NCBI GenBank assembly: GCA_002245135.1
Contig: NGBS01000651.1
Coordinates: 1 to 27,115, forward strand
Length of the DNA: 27,115 bases
Reading direction: 5' to 3'
DNA from: Proteromonas lacertae
Taxonomy: Eukaryota > Sar > Bigyra > Opalinata > Proteromonadidae
The first letter of the stretch is position 1, and the number at the start of each line of letters is the position of its first letter. Below are positions 12,365 through 22,125 of the stretch, one piece after another. Made by a program: the position numbers and the translations under genes. Below the pieces are notes generated by a model. It was given only the letters and a program-made list of their open reading frames with translations, had not been told where the DNA came from and searched no databases.

Positions 12365-13114
12365 ATGAGTTTATCATCTGATGCTGTTCAACTTCATGTA
12401 GTTCAAGCAGAACTATCTGATCTTAAAAACAGATATGATGATTTAAAAATCAGATATGACAGTTTAGAAAAAGATTTTAACACATTGAAAAAAGAAAAGT
12501 CTCATCGTTTAAATAATGATGTATCGAGTGTCATACAGAATAACAATAAAAGATTAGAAAAACTTCTCAAAATAGCAAAAATGAGTAATTGTTCTAGCCC
12601 TAATAGATGTTTACCTAAATGCACATATAATTTTTCATGTACCACATCGCAAATAGATTTAATAGTTGAAGAAAATGAATTTGATTCAAACTATTCAGAA
12701 GTTACTGCTCCAATGTATATTTTTACCGGTATTAGCAATAAGAAGATGTTAAATGATGAAAATATTACCCCTTCCTCTTCAGTTCCTATTCTTTCACCGA
12801 AATCAAGTTCAAAATCAATCCTTTCTTCAGATTCATCAAAGTCCAATGTAAAATTCCACAAGAAGTTCGCTAGTTTCACTGGATTGTGGATGAAGGATGA
12901 AGAAAGTGAAAGATGTTCAAAATGTAACAAAAAATTCAATTTCAATAACAGAAGACACCATTGTCGTATTTGTGGGTTGATTTTCTGTTCAAAATGTTGT
13001 AGTAAATACAGAAATATTCCTGGAATGGGTTTTAAACAGAAGATATGTGAAGATTGTCATAATATTCCTGAAACTGTACTTCAAGAAAATTATAATTCCT
13101 TCTATTTAATGTAA
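12365..13114 (+). CDS. Small coiled-coil protein with C-terminal FYVE zinc finger
   Basis: A single exon of 249 codons ending in TAA. Residues about 5-70 are a heptad-rich coiled coil. The middle is Ser-rich and probably disordered. A FYVE domain occupies residues about 175-235: the WxxD motif (WMKDEESERC), the basic NNRRHHCRICG motif, and eight Cys positions ending in KICEDC. FYVE domains bind phosphatidylinositol 3-phosphate on endosomes, and the basic motif here is complete, so membrane binding is expected. The coiled coil probably makes it a dimer, which FYVE domains often need for tight binding. No further domain identifies a specific orthologue. It begins 153 bp after TIMELESS on the same strand and ends 80 bp from the convergent LRR gene. 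Confidence 0.88.
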   Translation: MSLSSDAVQLHVVQAELSDLKNRYDDLKIRYDSLEKDFNTLKKEKSHRLNNDVSSVIQNNNKRLEKLLKIAKMSNCSSPNRCLPKCTYNFSCTTSQIDLIVEENEFDSNYSEVTAPMYIFTGISNKKMLNDENITPSSSVPILSPKSSSKSILSSDSSKSNVKFHKKFASFTGLWMKDEESERCSKCNKKFNFNNRRHHCRICGLIFCSKCCSKYRNIPGMGFKQKICEDCHNIPETVLQENYNSFYLM

Positions 13115-13194
13115 ATTACTATAAACAAAAACAATTTTTAGTGTATAATATTAAATATCATCAAATTTATATATGTTTGTATTTCTTTTTATAT

Positions 13195-14172
13195 TTATTT
13201 TGTTTTCTGTTTTTTCCATTCCTTTGTCACGGGTTGAGTAAATTCAGACTCACTCAAAGCTCTTGGATTCACTACTAGTGGATTTCCTTCTAATTGAATC
13301 AAATAAGTAGGTTTGGTTGCAATCCATTCTTCTACAAGTCTAGCTGGTAATTCATCTATATCATTATTGCACAAATTAATCTTGGTAATATTCTTTAAAT
13401 TCAAAATAGTTGTAGGAATAACACTGATTCTGTTTGAATTAGCTATTAATATTCTAAGTTGCATTAATTGTTCGATATTACTTGATATCTCTGTTATTTT
13501 GTTACTATTCATATATAATGTCTCTAATTTCGTCAAATTGTATATTTCATCAGGTATTTGACTAATATTATTACCTCTAATTTGCAATTCATTTAATTCA
13601 TAGTTATTATCCAAAACATTATCAATAGACGATAAATGACAATTATCTATGTACAATTTCTGTAATTTAGATAAAGAAGATAGATTTGGAACTGTGTTAA
13701 TTGCATTACCAGATAGTCTTAGTATTTTTATATTCACTAATTCCAGCAGAACTGTAGGAAATTCTGTGAATTTATTATCTTCTAAATGAAGTTCTTCTAC
13801 TGTTTGCAGTGATGAAAACTATATAAAATTTAGTAATAATATTTTCGATATATAATATATATACTTCTGCTGGTATTTCTCTCAAAAAATTCTTACCTAA
13901 ATTAACAGTGATTAAATTGGATTGAGAAAATATGCTAATGCCATTTAATGTATTTAGACCATCATTATATAAACTGAGATATGTAACCTTTAAAATAGAT
14001 TCATCTGTTGCTGTATTTACCAGAATATCTAGATTTCCTTTCAATTCTGGTCCTCTATAAAAGGAACATGTTTTATAAATTCATACCTTCTTGCTAATTT
14101 CAACTCTGTTCTTTCATCATTTGGATCTGTTAGTATTTCTGGAATCTTTCTTAAATCCTTAACAATAAACAT
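13195..14172 (-). CDS. Leucine-rich-repeat protein
   Basis: Three exons on the minus strand: 14172-14087, 14054-13865 and 13818-13195. The introns at 14055-14086 (32 bases) and 13819-13864 (46 bases) are GTAT...TAG. The joined frame is 299 residues. After a short N-terminal helix (MFIVKDLRKIPEIL), about eight leucine-rich repeats of roughly 23 residues follow, with the LxxLxLxxNxI pattern (for example LETLYMNSNKITEIS and ITKINLCNNDIDELP). They end with a cap reading LIQLEGNPLVVNP. There is no signal peptide or membrane segment, so it is a cytosolic scaffold of the general intracellular LRR type. The exact orthologue and partner are unknown. The start codon is 128 bp from NAA35, which is transcribed the other way. 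Confidence 0.85.
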
Positions 14173-14242
14173 GTTTATTAATTGATTAAATTTATGAGAT
14201 AGATTTTATCTATAAGTATAAATAAACCGCCAAATTATAAAA

Positions 14243-14284
14243 TTGAATGTCAATTTTACAGTGTATTTGACACTTGACATTCAA
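14243..14284. promoter_or_regulatory. 11-bp inverted repeat in a divergent promoter
   Basis: TTGAATGTCAA (14243-14253) and TTGACATTCAA (14274-14284) are perfect inverted copies separated by 20 bases. They lie between the divergent LRR and NAA35 start codons, ending 16 bp before the NAA35 ATG. The pair could be two half-sites for a dimeric factor serving both genes. Role inferred. Confidence 0.5.
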
Positions 14285-14300
14285 AACATTTTATTTTGTA

Positions 14301-15647
14301 ATGAGTGACTTTGAAGATATCACCGTAGTATAAAATCCATTTTTTTTACTTTCTAGGAATTTATCAAAGCCTCAAAAAGTCTGGATGAAGGTGAGTTAAT
14401 TCACTCAAATAACTTCTCTTATTACAATGCAATGTGTTCAAATGAAATAGGAGATCCAAAGGTAGATGAAGATGCAAAAATTACTTCCATATTATCACCC
14501 AAACAGAGAGATGAACAGGGTTTGATTAAATACAACATAACTATCAAAAACCTATTTTATTTATTCAATGAAATAAAAAAAAGTGAAGCTACCTACCTTG
14601 ATGCATATCCATATCCTCAAACAATTCCTACTGTAATATATGCTCAACCCTGTATATTGGATAAAGTATTTTGTTTCTCCTTTCTTAATGAATCCATTGA
14701 AATCAAAGAAGAAGGTACTTTAAACAGTGAAGAATTTAATCATTTTTTATTAGGTTGTTTATATTTGTATATAGTTTATAGTTTTAAAACTGTTTATCAG
14801 TATAACCGATTGTTAGATATGTGTAATGATATTATACAGGAAGAAGATATTATTTATTCAGCCAATATAAATGATGACATTTCAATCCAAATACCAGAAG
14901 ATGAACAATTACTTTCTTATTACTTGAAATATGATAAACAATTGACTTTAATCAAAGAGAAGAAAGTAGTAATTGAGAACTTAGAATCCTTTGAACATTT
15001 GAATTTAATAGAAACATTTTTAAAAACCCAGAAATTCTATTCAGAAATTGTAGAATCAATTGTATTATTATCTTCAACAAAAAATATCAACAATCATCTA
15101 TTAAAGCAATTGAATAAAATATCTGTTGAAATTTCAAGAATTAAAAAGACAATCCCATTGGTTGAAGAAATACCCAATTCAGTTGATCCAGATCTGAGTT
15201 TATTCGTAAAATATTCATTTGCTAAAATGACAATACCAGAAAAGACATACGAAGATGCAAACAATGAGTGGTTTAATATGATACAGAATTACATAAAATG
15301 CATCTACATAATAGAGAATAAAAATTGTCCAACAAACTCTTTATGTCATTTTCAATATAATATGAGACAATTCTATTTGAGTAATTATCATATTTGTGTA
15401 AGGGTATTAATGATGAAATTATATGAGAATAATATCCATCTACACTTAAAGAAATATATAAGTGAAACATTGATGATTCCTGTTGAGTTTTATGTATTTT
15501 TTAATGATGAAGAAGAATTGGGAATGGAATTATTTGAAGAATTTACAAAGATATTTGATGATTTAATTAGATTATATTGTTTATTACCTCCAAGAAGAAA
15601 TGCTCAGTTAACTCAATATATTTGTAATATACAAAACTTCTTGAATA

Positions 15648-15687
<40 letters not shown>

Positions 15688-16553
15688 TATTTATTTATTT
15701 ATTCTTAATTTTATTGAATAAATAGTTTAGTAGATGGTTTGACGTTAATATTGAAGAGAAATCCAAAACCTGTCCAAATTATGAGCTGTATAAATCAATC
15801 TTCTATTCATTCGTTTCTTCAATATTGTGTGAATGTTGTAAGGATTATTTAGAAGGATTAATTGAATTGCAACTCAACCATCAAAGTGAGACTTATGTAA
15901 TATATTGGTATATTGATTATGTTATTTCACGTTTGGTTGATTATGATCAAAAGATAATTACATTCAGAAGAGTTATTAAACAAAGAGAATTTGAAGCTCA
16001 AAGAAAATATAACAAGAAAAAGAAATCGAAGAATAATAATAAAGATAATCAATTGGATAATATCAATGATATATATATTGAGTATTACTCAATGAAATTA
16101 TCTTATTCTCAAATTATTCGTTTTACTTATCATGGTTTGTTTCAAGCTTTATTAGGATTAAGAATCAATGGTTTAATACCTGAATTTATAACTACTTATG
16201 GAAATGAAAGATTAAGGTATAATTCTAGATTTCAGTTTTTTGATAATTTGATGGATCCTGCTTTTGTTAGTTATGATTATTTTGCAGATATGATAAGTCC
16301 TGAAAAAGTGCAGTTTGAAAGTATTATTAAAGTTAGTATGAAGACTATTAATGATACAAAGTCGATATTGAAACAACTTATTGAGAGAGAAGACATCAAT
16401 GAGAGTATGAAGAATCATTTAGTGAATGTTTCAAAAATACTTGCAGCTAATAGTATTTCGATAATGAAGTATAGTTCTACTAATTATGAAGCTAAAGAAG
16501 CTACGTTAGATTACTCTTTTTCTAAGTGTTTCGCTGTTATTAGATTTAAGTAA
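14301..16553 (+). CDS. NAA35: NatC N-terminal acetyltransferase auxiliary subunit (Naa35/Mak10)
   Basis: Three exons: 14301-14324, 14357-15649 and 15726-16553, giving 714 residues, close to the usual size of the family. The first exon codes only MSDFEDIT. It joins EFIKASKSLDEGELIHSNNF and the family signature FSYYNAMCSNEIGDPKVDED near residue 40, equivalent to the conserved L-H-x-x-N-F-S-L-x-x-A-M-S-A-x-E-I-x-D-P-K-M-D-x-G motif. The rest is helical, as expected of the Naa35 scaffold that binds catalytic Naa30 and Naa38 on ribosomes and acetylates Met-hydrophobic N termini. Intron 1 (14325-14356) begins GTAGTA, one of only two in the window not starting GTAT. Intron 2 (15650-15725) is the longest because of a TA repeat. 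The stop is TAA. Confidence 0.92.
15650..15683. repeat. TA dinucleotide microsatellite inside NAA35 intron 2
   Basis: About sixteen TA units directly follow the splice donor. They are followed by several TTTA units. The tract accounts for most of the extra length of this 76-base intron compared with about 30 bases elsewhere. Confidence 0.9.
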
Positions 16554-16665
16554 TTATTATGATTTGTTTTAACTTTAAATGTTCTATTTACATAGTTACA
16601 TAATTGACAGTCAAAATAAACAATAATTACACACAAACTTACTTCTTTGAAATTTTTATATCCAA

Positions 16666-18563
16666 ATGGTGTTTGGTGCTGAATATACCTCACTGAGTTT
16701 GGTTGCACTTGTAGCATCTGTTTCAATGTCATTAATTGACATGGATTTCAGTAATACTCTTAGTGTATATAGTTTCCTTGTTATTAATTTATAATTTAGT
16801 ATTACGAATGCGTAAAATTATTTTGTACAACATATGTAGAATCTAAAGCAAATATTGCTGTATATTCACCATTTTATGTTTTTTAGGTTGTAATGAATAC
16901 TGTAGTTGTGATATTGTATTGGATATATCGTTTGTTAACATATTTATTCTTAGGAGGACTTAGAGCCAATGAAATACAAGTATTTACTCTATTAGTGTTA
17001 TTTTAATCATTATAGTTATTACATGACAGAATGTTTTCATTTACAATAACTAGATTAGTGTTTATATTAACTGTTTATAACAACGATTTTGATGAAGTGA
17101 TGTTGTGGGGAATATGGTTTGTTTTAGTAGCTTTTTCCAGCATGATCATCTTCTTAGCAGATCACAGATTCAAAGATGTAGTAATCAATCAAGAAAACAA
17201 TTATATTTCCATCATTTGTTACTCTTCAATAGGATTAATAATATTTTCCATTTTACACTATTTCGTATGGTTTATATTACACCAGCAAGGTAAATTATTT
17301 ATCAGTGTAACATTATTGTTATTATGTGATGTATTACAAGGATATACTCGATTTGCTCATATTGTACTAGAAACAGTGATTATAAAGTATAATTCAATAA
17401 TGAATGGTGATTGGGATGATTATGGTATTTATGAATATTACATCAACTTTTTTTCTGATATATTGTTAATGTCAATTTCAATATTTGATAATGTTTTATT
17501 ACTCTATGAAAATGGTATTCATTTAACAGCATTCTGCTTTTTAATTGTTGCTACAACCAAGCAATTGATAGTGGAGTTATATAAAAGAATTAATTCCTGT
17601 ATTAGATATAGAAAAGCAATGGAAATGTTAAATAACAGTTTCAGCGATGCAACTCGTGAAGAATTACAAGCCTATAATGATAATTGTGCTATTTGCTTTA
17701 ATGAATTGAAAAGTGCAAAGAAATTGAACTGTAATCACTTGTTTCATATGAGTTGCTTAAGACAATGGTTAGAGAGAATGAATTATCAAAATGATCAATG
17801 TTGTCCTATTTGTAGAGCACCACTTTATAGAGATCAACAACATCCTCAAGCTAATAATAATAATCAAGCCAATGATAATAATAATAATAATCATTTAATT
17901 AATGCAACAGTAGTTGTTGATAATAATAATCATCAACATGTTGGGAATGAAGAAAATATACAAAATAATGCACAACAAAATCAACAAGAACCTCCTCCTC
18001 CTCCACAACAACAACAACAACAACAACCTCCACCACAACTACAAGAAGCTTTAAATATGGTTCTACAAAGAAATATAAACAATTTATTCAATAGTATTTA
18101 TATTATATTATATATATGTATATGTTGAATAGTATTTCGTAATGCAGTTACACCTGAACAAGTGAATAGAATTCATACAATCTTTCCTCAAATCAGTCGT
18201 GAAGATATAGAAAATGATTTGAATATAACTCGAAATGAGAATCGAACAATTGATAATATATTAAACGGAAGAATCATAATATCACATCCAGAACCTCCTC
18301 CACAACCTCTACAACAACAACAACAATCTGTTACTGCTTCTACTAGAGAATCATCTCCTTCAGAATATGGAAATGAATCAAATAACAATGAAATTAAAGA
18401 AGAAAGTAAAGAGAATGAAGATGTGAAATTAGAAATGCCAAAAGAACCAGAAATAAATGAAAATGATTTAAATGAGACTTATAAGAATAGAAAGAGATGG
18501 TTATTGGAGTGTTCGAAAGTGATTTATCATAATCGATTAATTAAAGAAAAACATAAAAAATAA
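16666..18563 (+). CDS. AMFR: ER membrane RING-CUE E3 ubiquitin ligase (AMFR/gp78)
   Basis: Five exons: 16666-16764, 16800-16859, 16887-16979, 17016-18093 and 18133-18563. They give 586 residues. An in-frame TGA lies just before the chosen ATG. The N-terminal half has several membrane segments, including VMLWGIWFVLVAF, which aligns with the gp78 VVMWCLWF segment. A RING-H2 finger spans residues about 308-355: CAIC, CNHLFHMSC and CCPIC, with all zinc ligands present. A Gln/Asn/Pro-rich linker follows. Then a CUE domain (about 450-492) has the FPQ motif and ends DNILNGRI, close to gp78's DNILEGRI. RING plus CUE separates gp78 from Hrd1. A basic C-terminal helix (RKRWLLECSKVIYHNRL) sits where gp78 binds its E2 and p97, but it does not clearly match either motif. 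The role is ER-associated degradation. Confidence 0.92.
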
Positions 18564-18845
18564 ATAATCTATTTTAATTAATTGTTTTTTCAAGAATATA
18601 ACAAACAAATGAAAATAGAAAGAATATATATGTAATATATTAATATTGTATAAAGAAATTATTAATTAAATAATAACATTCTTTCCTTCCCTTTCTCACC
18701 TCAGTTATGTTTATGGTTAATTATGGTAATAAATTATCAAATGAAAGCAATGAAGAAAGAAAATGATATATTCAATCATTAGCTAATTATAATGAAATAG
18801 TGTATTATAAATGAAGTTGAAGAAAGCTTTTGTTACTATTTCTTA
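18564..18845. other. Spacer left of the hAT transposon
   Basis: AT-rich and non-coding as far as can be seen. It runs directly into the 8-bp target duplication. Confidence 0.5.
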
Positions 18846-18853
18846 ATATAAAC
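18846..18853. repeat. Left 8-bp target-site duplication (ATATAAAC)
   Basis: Identical to 21268-21275 on the other side of the element. Eight bases is the length made by hAT transposases. Confidence 0.95.
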
Positions 18854-18867
18854 CTGGGGTCGGCAGA

Positions 18868-19008
18868 GGGACGTCCTTTTTGCTTTTGTCCCGTCCCCTG
18901 TCCCGTTCCACTCTCGCTTCCTCTGTACGGAAATCGAACCTGTCCATTTTGTCCAAGGACAGTATAATCCGTAAGGAGTAAGCGGTAGAGCATATTTTCT
19001 CTGTCCCG
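18868..19008. repeat. Left GC-rich subterminal region with GTCCC repeats
   Basis: GTCCC occurs at 18888, 18893, 18900 and 19003, with one inverse GGGAC at 18868. hAT transposases such as Ac and Hermes are known to bind short repeats next to the ends, so these are good candidates for that role. Confidence 0.7.
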
Positions 19009-19382
19009 ATATTTTTTGGTTTCATTTTTCATAATTATGGCATAAATAGTCTGAAATATAGTTAATAAGGACATATATATAATTATATGATGCAATAATC
19101 ATATGTTTTCTAATGATCAAAATAATATGGTCTGAATAACCTCTGAATATGATTTAAATGCATTAATTAATAGTAATTAGTTATTATATATAATTATACA
19201 TCAAATATAACATACATTAATTATAGCTAATTATAAATAATCTATTTTTTAAATATTTTTTAATTTGCATGGGTTATGTTAATAAAATAAATTTTAATAT
19301 AAAATATCAAATCGTATTGACTGTTTATAGAGAATAAGATAAAATTATAAAAAAACTTGAATTTTTCAAGCTGCATTTTATA

Positions 19383-21086
19383 ATGTCTGCAGTAAAAAGA
19401 CCTTATGATCAAGTATATAACTACTTCAATACAAACGTAAGCATAACCAAACCTACTGAAAAGTCGAAAAGAATTGAATGTAAAACATGTAAAGAAATGG
19501 TTGTATGTCATGCCACTTGCTTAAAAAGACATGTGAAAAAGTATAATATATATAGATTATAATTTATTAGCTGCAAAAAAAGTAAAATTGTTCAAGAAAA
19601 ACTGGATCTAACAAAATACAATCAGAGAAAGATTAACGGTTATTTAGCTGATTTTATTATAGAGAATTCATGTAGTTTTAAGTTGATTGAATCAAAAACA
19701 TTTAAAAACTTAATCAAATCTATCAACCCTTCCATTAAACTTGGTTCAATCAAGTCTGTTAAAGATATAATTAAAGAAGAAGGTGAGAAGATAGTAAAAG
19801 AATGCATTAAACCCAATGAAAAAATGTGTATTATAATAGATGGATGGACTAATACAAATAATAGATCCATCATAAATATTGCTGTGAAACAAATTAATAT
19901 TTACTTTCTCGAATCAGTATTTATTGATGAGAATGAAACAGCCAAAAATATAGTCAAACTAATAGAGACTACGTTATTAAAATATGGTATTACTCTTGAT
20001 AAAATTGTGGCAGTTAGCAGCGACAACAACTACACCATGAAGCGTGTAGGCAAGATAATCCAGAGTATAAACAATACTCCTGTGATTATTTGTGGTTGTA
20101 TTAGTCACACACTTAATTTAGTTTGCAAGAAAGTTTTGGAGCTTAATAAATATAAACCTATTTTAGATAAATGTAATACAATAGCTCATAAGCTAAATAC
20201 GTCAGTTACGATTAGAACAATAATATTCAATAAATTGAAAAAGTATATACAAATAAGAAAGGGAGTTACTACTCGCTGGAGTAGTTACTTCCAGCTTTTT
20301 AAAGGTGTGTTAGATAATCAAGAGATACTTGTAAGAATTAACTTATTAGATAAGAATGAAATACCTATAATTAAAGAATTATATAATATTACAGAATATA
20401 TATACCAAAAAGTTCAATATTTGAGTAGAGACAATTCTACTCTTTCATTTGCATATAAAGTACTCTCTAAAGCTAAAAAGGATCTATGTAGAATGAGTAG
20501 CACAGAAAAAGAAAAAATAAGTGTAATATATCAAAAAGAGAAGAAACTAATCAATTATAGCATATTGATATTAAGTGAGTATTTAGACGTGAGTAGTTCC
20601 AAAAAATTTAATGAAAGAATTGTTAATAGTATAAAAAGATACATTTTAAATAGATTTTCTCATATTTGTGATAAAAAGCTTACAGAAGAGTTATATTATT
20701 TTGAAAATAGAATGAGATATGGAAGGTCTCCAGCTGATATTTTTGATAATTCGAAGGAAATGAATCCGAAGATATGGTACAATAGCTACGGATGTTATTT
20801 TCCCAACTTGAAAAGAATATTTGATTATCTAAACATAATCCCTACAAGTTCTGCATATATTGAAAGAACGTTTAGTATTGAGTCATTTATTCATAATAAA
20901 ACAAGGAACAAACTCAATATTAGTTTAATTAATAATATGATGAGAATAAAAATGAAACAACTGAATGACAGAATAACTACAAATGAAGATAGTTATGACC
21001 ATGACGATTATGATGAAGATGATGATGAAGATGAAGAAAGTGATTATGATGAATATATCAGACCACCACAAAGCCCAACTTATTAA
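19383..21086 (+). CDS. hAT transposase with BED zinc finger
   Basis: Two exons, 19383-19540 and 21086-ending exon 19571-21086, joined across a 30-base intron (GTATAA...TTAG), give 557 residues. Splicing completes the BED finger: Cys33, Cys36, His50 and Cys54, the last coded just after the junction. The DDE triad is visible: Asp143 in IIDGWTN, Asp204 in AVSSDNN, and Glu484 in SSAYIERTFS. CGCISHTLNLVCKKVLE and TRWSSYFQ match the insertion-domain motifs, and the C-terminal dimerisation region follows W-x-x-x...YFPNLKRIFDYLNIIP. The tail is very acidic. The enzyme cuts out and reinserts its own element in the nucleus. Its stop is TAA and its intron is of the host type. Confidence 0.93.
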
Positions 21087-21194
21087 TTATATTTCTTTTT
21101 TATTATTAATTTATTTTTTACAAAAATTAAAAAAAAAATTTAAGATTCTATAGAATAATATCTCATATTGGTAGTTGAGCGTGAGGAAATGGAC

Positions 21195-21250
21195 GTCCCG
21201 ATAGGGTTTTGTCCCGGGACGTGTCCCGTCCCTATCCCTCGTCCTGTCCC
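21195..21250. repeat. Right GC-rich subterminal region with GTCCC repeats
   Basis: GTCCC occurs at 21195, 21211, 21223, 21228 and 21246, with one inverse at 21216. Most copies have the same orientation as those at the left end, so the two arrays are direct rather than mirror images. Confidence 0.7.
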
Positions 21251-21267
21251 CGTCCTGCCGACCCCAG

Positions 21268-21275
21268 ATATAAAC
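21268..21275. repeat. Right 8-bp target-site duplication (ATATAAAC)
   Basis: Identical to 18846-18853. Removing one copy and the element would restore an uninterrupted AT-rich spacer. Confidence 0.95.
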
Positions 21276-21606
21276 ATTTAACATAAATATTTGTGATAAT
21301 CACAGATTTTTGTTTTATGAAGATAAATATAAAAACTATGTAATAAATATATAGAATTGAATGGAATTCTTTATAATAGAGGATTAAAGTGTATTACCTT
21401 AACTGACATATTTGATGTGATAGATCAAGTCCACAAACACAATTGACATGCCAAAGAAAATGTTTATAATGAATTATTTAACTACATGATATAGTTGATT
21501 CTATACCACCACCAAGTAGAATGACTAAAAGATATAAATTATGTGAAAAACATCTATTTAAGAAACTATATACGATATTCAGTATGAGAATCTGAAGTAA
21601 TACTAT
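21276..21606. other. Spacer right of the hAT transposon, possible dead coding remnants
   Basis: The plus strand has short protein-like pieces (for example LKCITLTDIFDVIDQVHKHN near 21385 and MTKRYKLCEKHLFKKLYTIF near 21521) separated by stops, with an intron-like end at 21492. It may be an eroded gene. Nothing is identifiable. Confidence 0.3.
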
Positions 21607-21681
21607 AGTTATTTCAGAACTACTGAGTGTACATTACATCTAATTTGATAATACATTCATTCAAATAGTTCTGAAATAACT
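21607..21681. repeat. 16-bp perfect inverted repeat
   Basis: AGTTATTTCAGAACTA (21607-21622) and TAGTTCTGAAATAACT (21666-21681) are exact inverses separated by 43 bases. On the minus strand this covers the last codons and stop of the small frame at 21620-21847, so its transcript could fold into a 3' hairpin. Confidence 0.75.
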
Positions 21682-21847
21682 CTTTAGCTGGAAATGGTTG
21701 AATGATTGATCGAATTTCTCTTACTTTCTTAATTAGGTCTGGAACACAATCCACTATCATCTTAAAATCACTATGGTATAACTCATCATAGGATCTGAGA
21801 CTTTTAGACATGTTAATAATGAAAATTAATAATAATGCCAGCGTCAA
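21620..21847 (-). CDS. Possible small protein of unknown function
   Basis: A 75-codon open frame. A more natural start is the internal ATG at 21811 (MSKSLRSYDELYHSDF), giving 63 residues. That part is helical and of ordinary composition, with VPDLIKKVREIRSII and AKELFQNYLNECIIKL resembling an amphipathic coil. The first 12 residues from the upstream ATG are hydrophobic. An alternative 3' end through an intron-like segment starting GTAATG near 21633 is possible. No family is recognised, and it could be a chance frame. It is divergent from the golgin gene. Confidence 0.35.
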   Translation of the reverse strand: MTLALLLIFIINMSKSLRSYDELYHSDFKMIVDCVPDLIKKVREIRSIIQPFPAKELFQNYLNECIIKLDVMYTQ

Positions 21848-22125
21848 AAATTACTAAGTATGATATAATGAAAAATAACCATGGATATGTGGATTTATTT
21901 GATAGAATTTTATATATTTTATATATAGGTACAAAGAATTCAAACGGTCAAAAAACAATAGGGTAAAATGGCACACTGCTAATTAGTTTTACTGATAATT
22001 AGCTCAACATTCCATCGTTGAAAAATATATATTACAATCAAACAAACCACTATATATCTCCTTTCTATCTAATTATTAATAACAAAAATTAAAATAAATA
22101 TATCCGTTTCATAATTTTTGAATAA
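21848..22125. other. Probable promoter region of the golgin gene
   Basis: AT-rich non-coding sequence of 278 bp between divergent reading frames. No named motif is visible. Confidence 0.45.

Larger units (their letters stand above)
18854..21267 (+). mobile_element. hAT-superfamily DNA transposon, apparently complete
   Basis: The 2,414-bp element begins CTGGGGTCGGCAG (18854-18866) and ends with the exact inverse (21255-21267), giving 13-bp perfect terminal inverted repeats. An identical 8-bp duplication ATATAAAC flanks it. The first 160 and last 100 bases are much more GC-rich than the host and hold repeated GTCCC motifs, probably transposase binding sites. Inside is one two-exon transposase gene with every key residue visible. 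Perfect target duplications, perfect terminal repeats and an open frame all suggest recent insertion and possible activity. The duplication fits both the nTnnnnAn (Ac-like) and nnnTAnnn (Buster-like) patterns, so it does not decide the subgroup. The element sits between genes and disrupts none that I can see. Confidence 0.95.

Noticed and set aside
18910-18990. tRNA-like promoter boxes at the left end of the hAT element (GGTTCGATTTCC on the minus strand, GGTAGAGC on the plus strand)
   Set aside because: The two boxes are on opposite strands and no cloverleaf can be drawn.
18805-19095. Minus-strand open frame across the hAT left terminal repeat
   Set aside because: It spans the target duplication and the GC-rich end repeats; the Gly/Thr/Gln-rich translation comes from the repeats.
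7531-21086. A non-standard genetic code for the whole contig
   Set aside because: TIMELESS, FYVE, LRR, NAA35, AMFR and the hAT transposase have no internal TAA, TAG or TGA, use CAA/CAG for Gln and end at TAA or TGA at the expected lengths.
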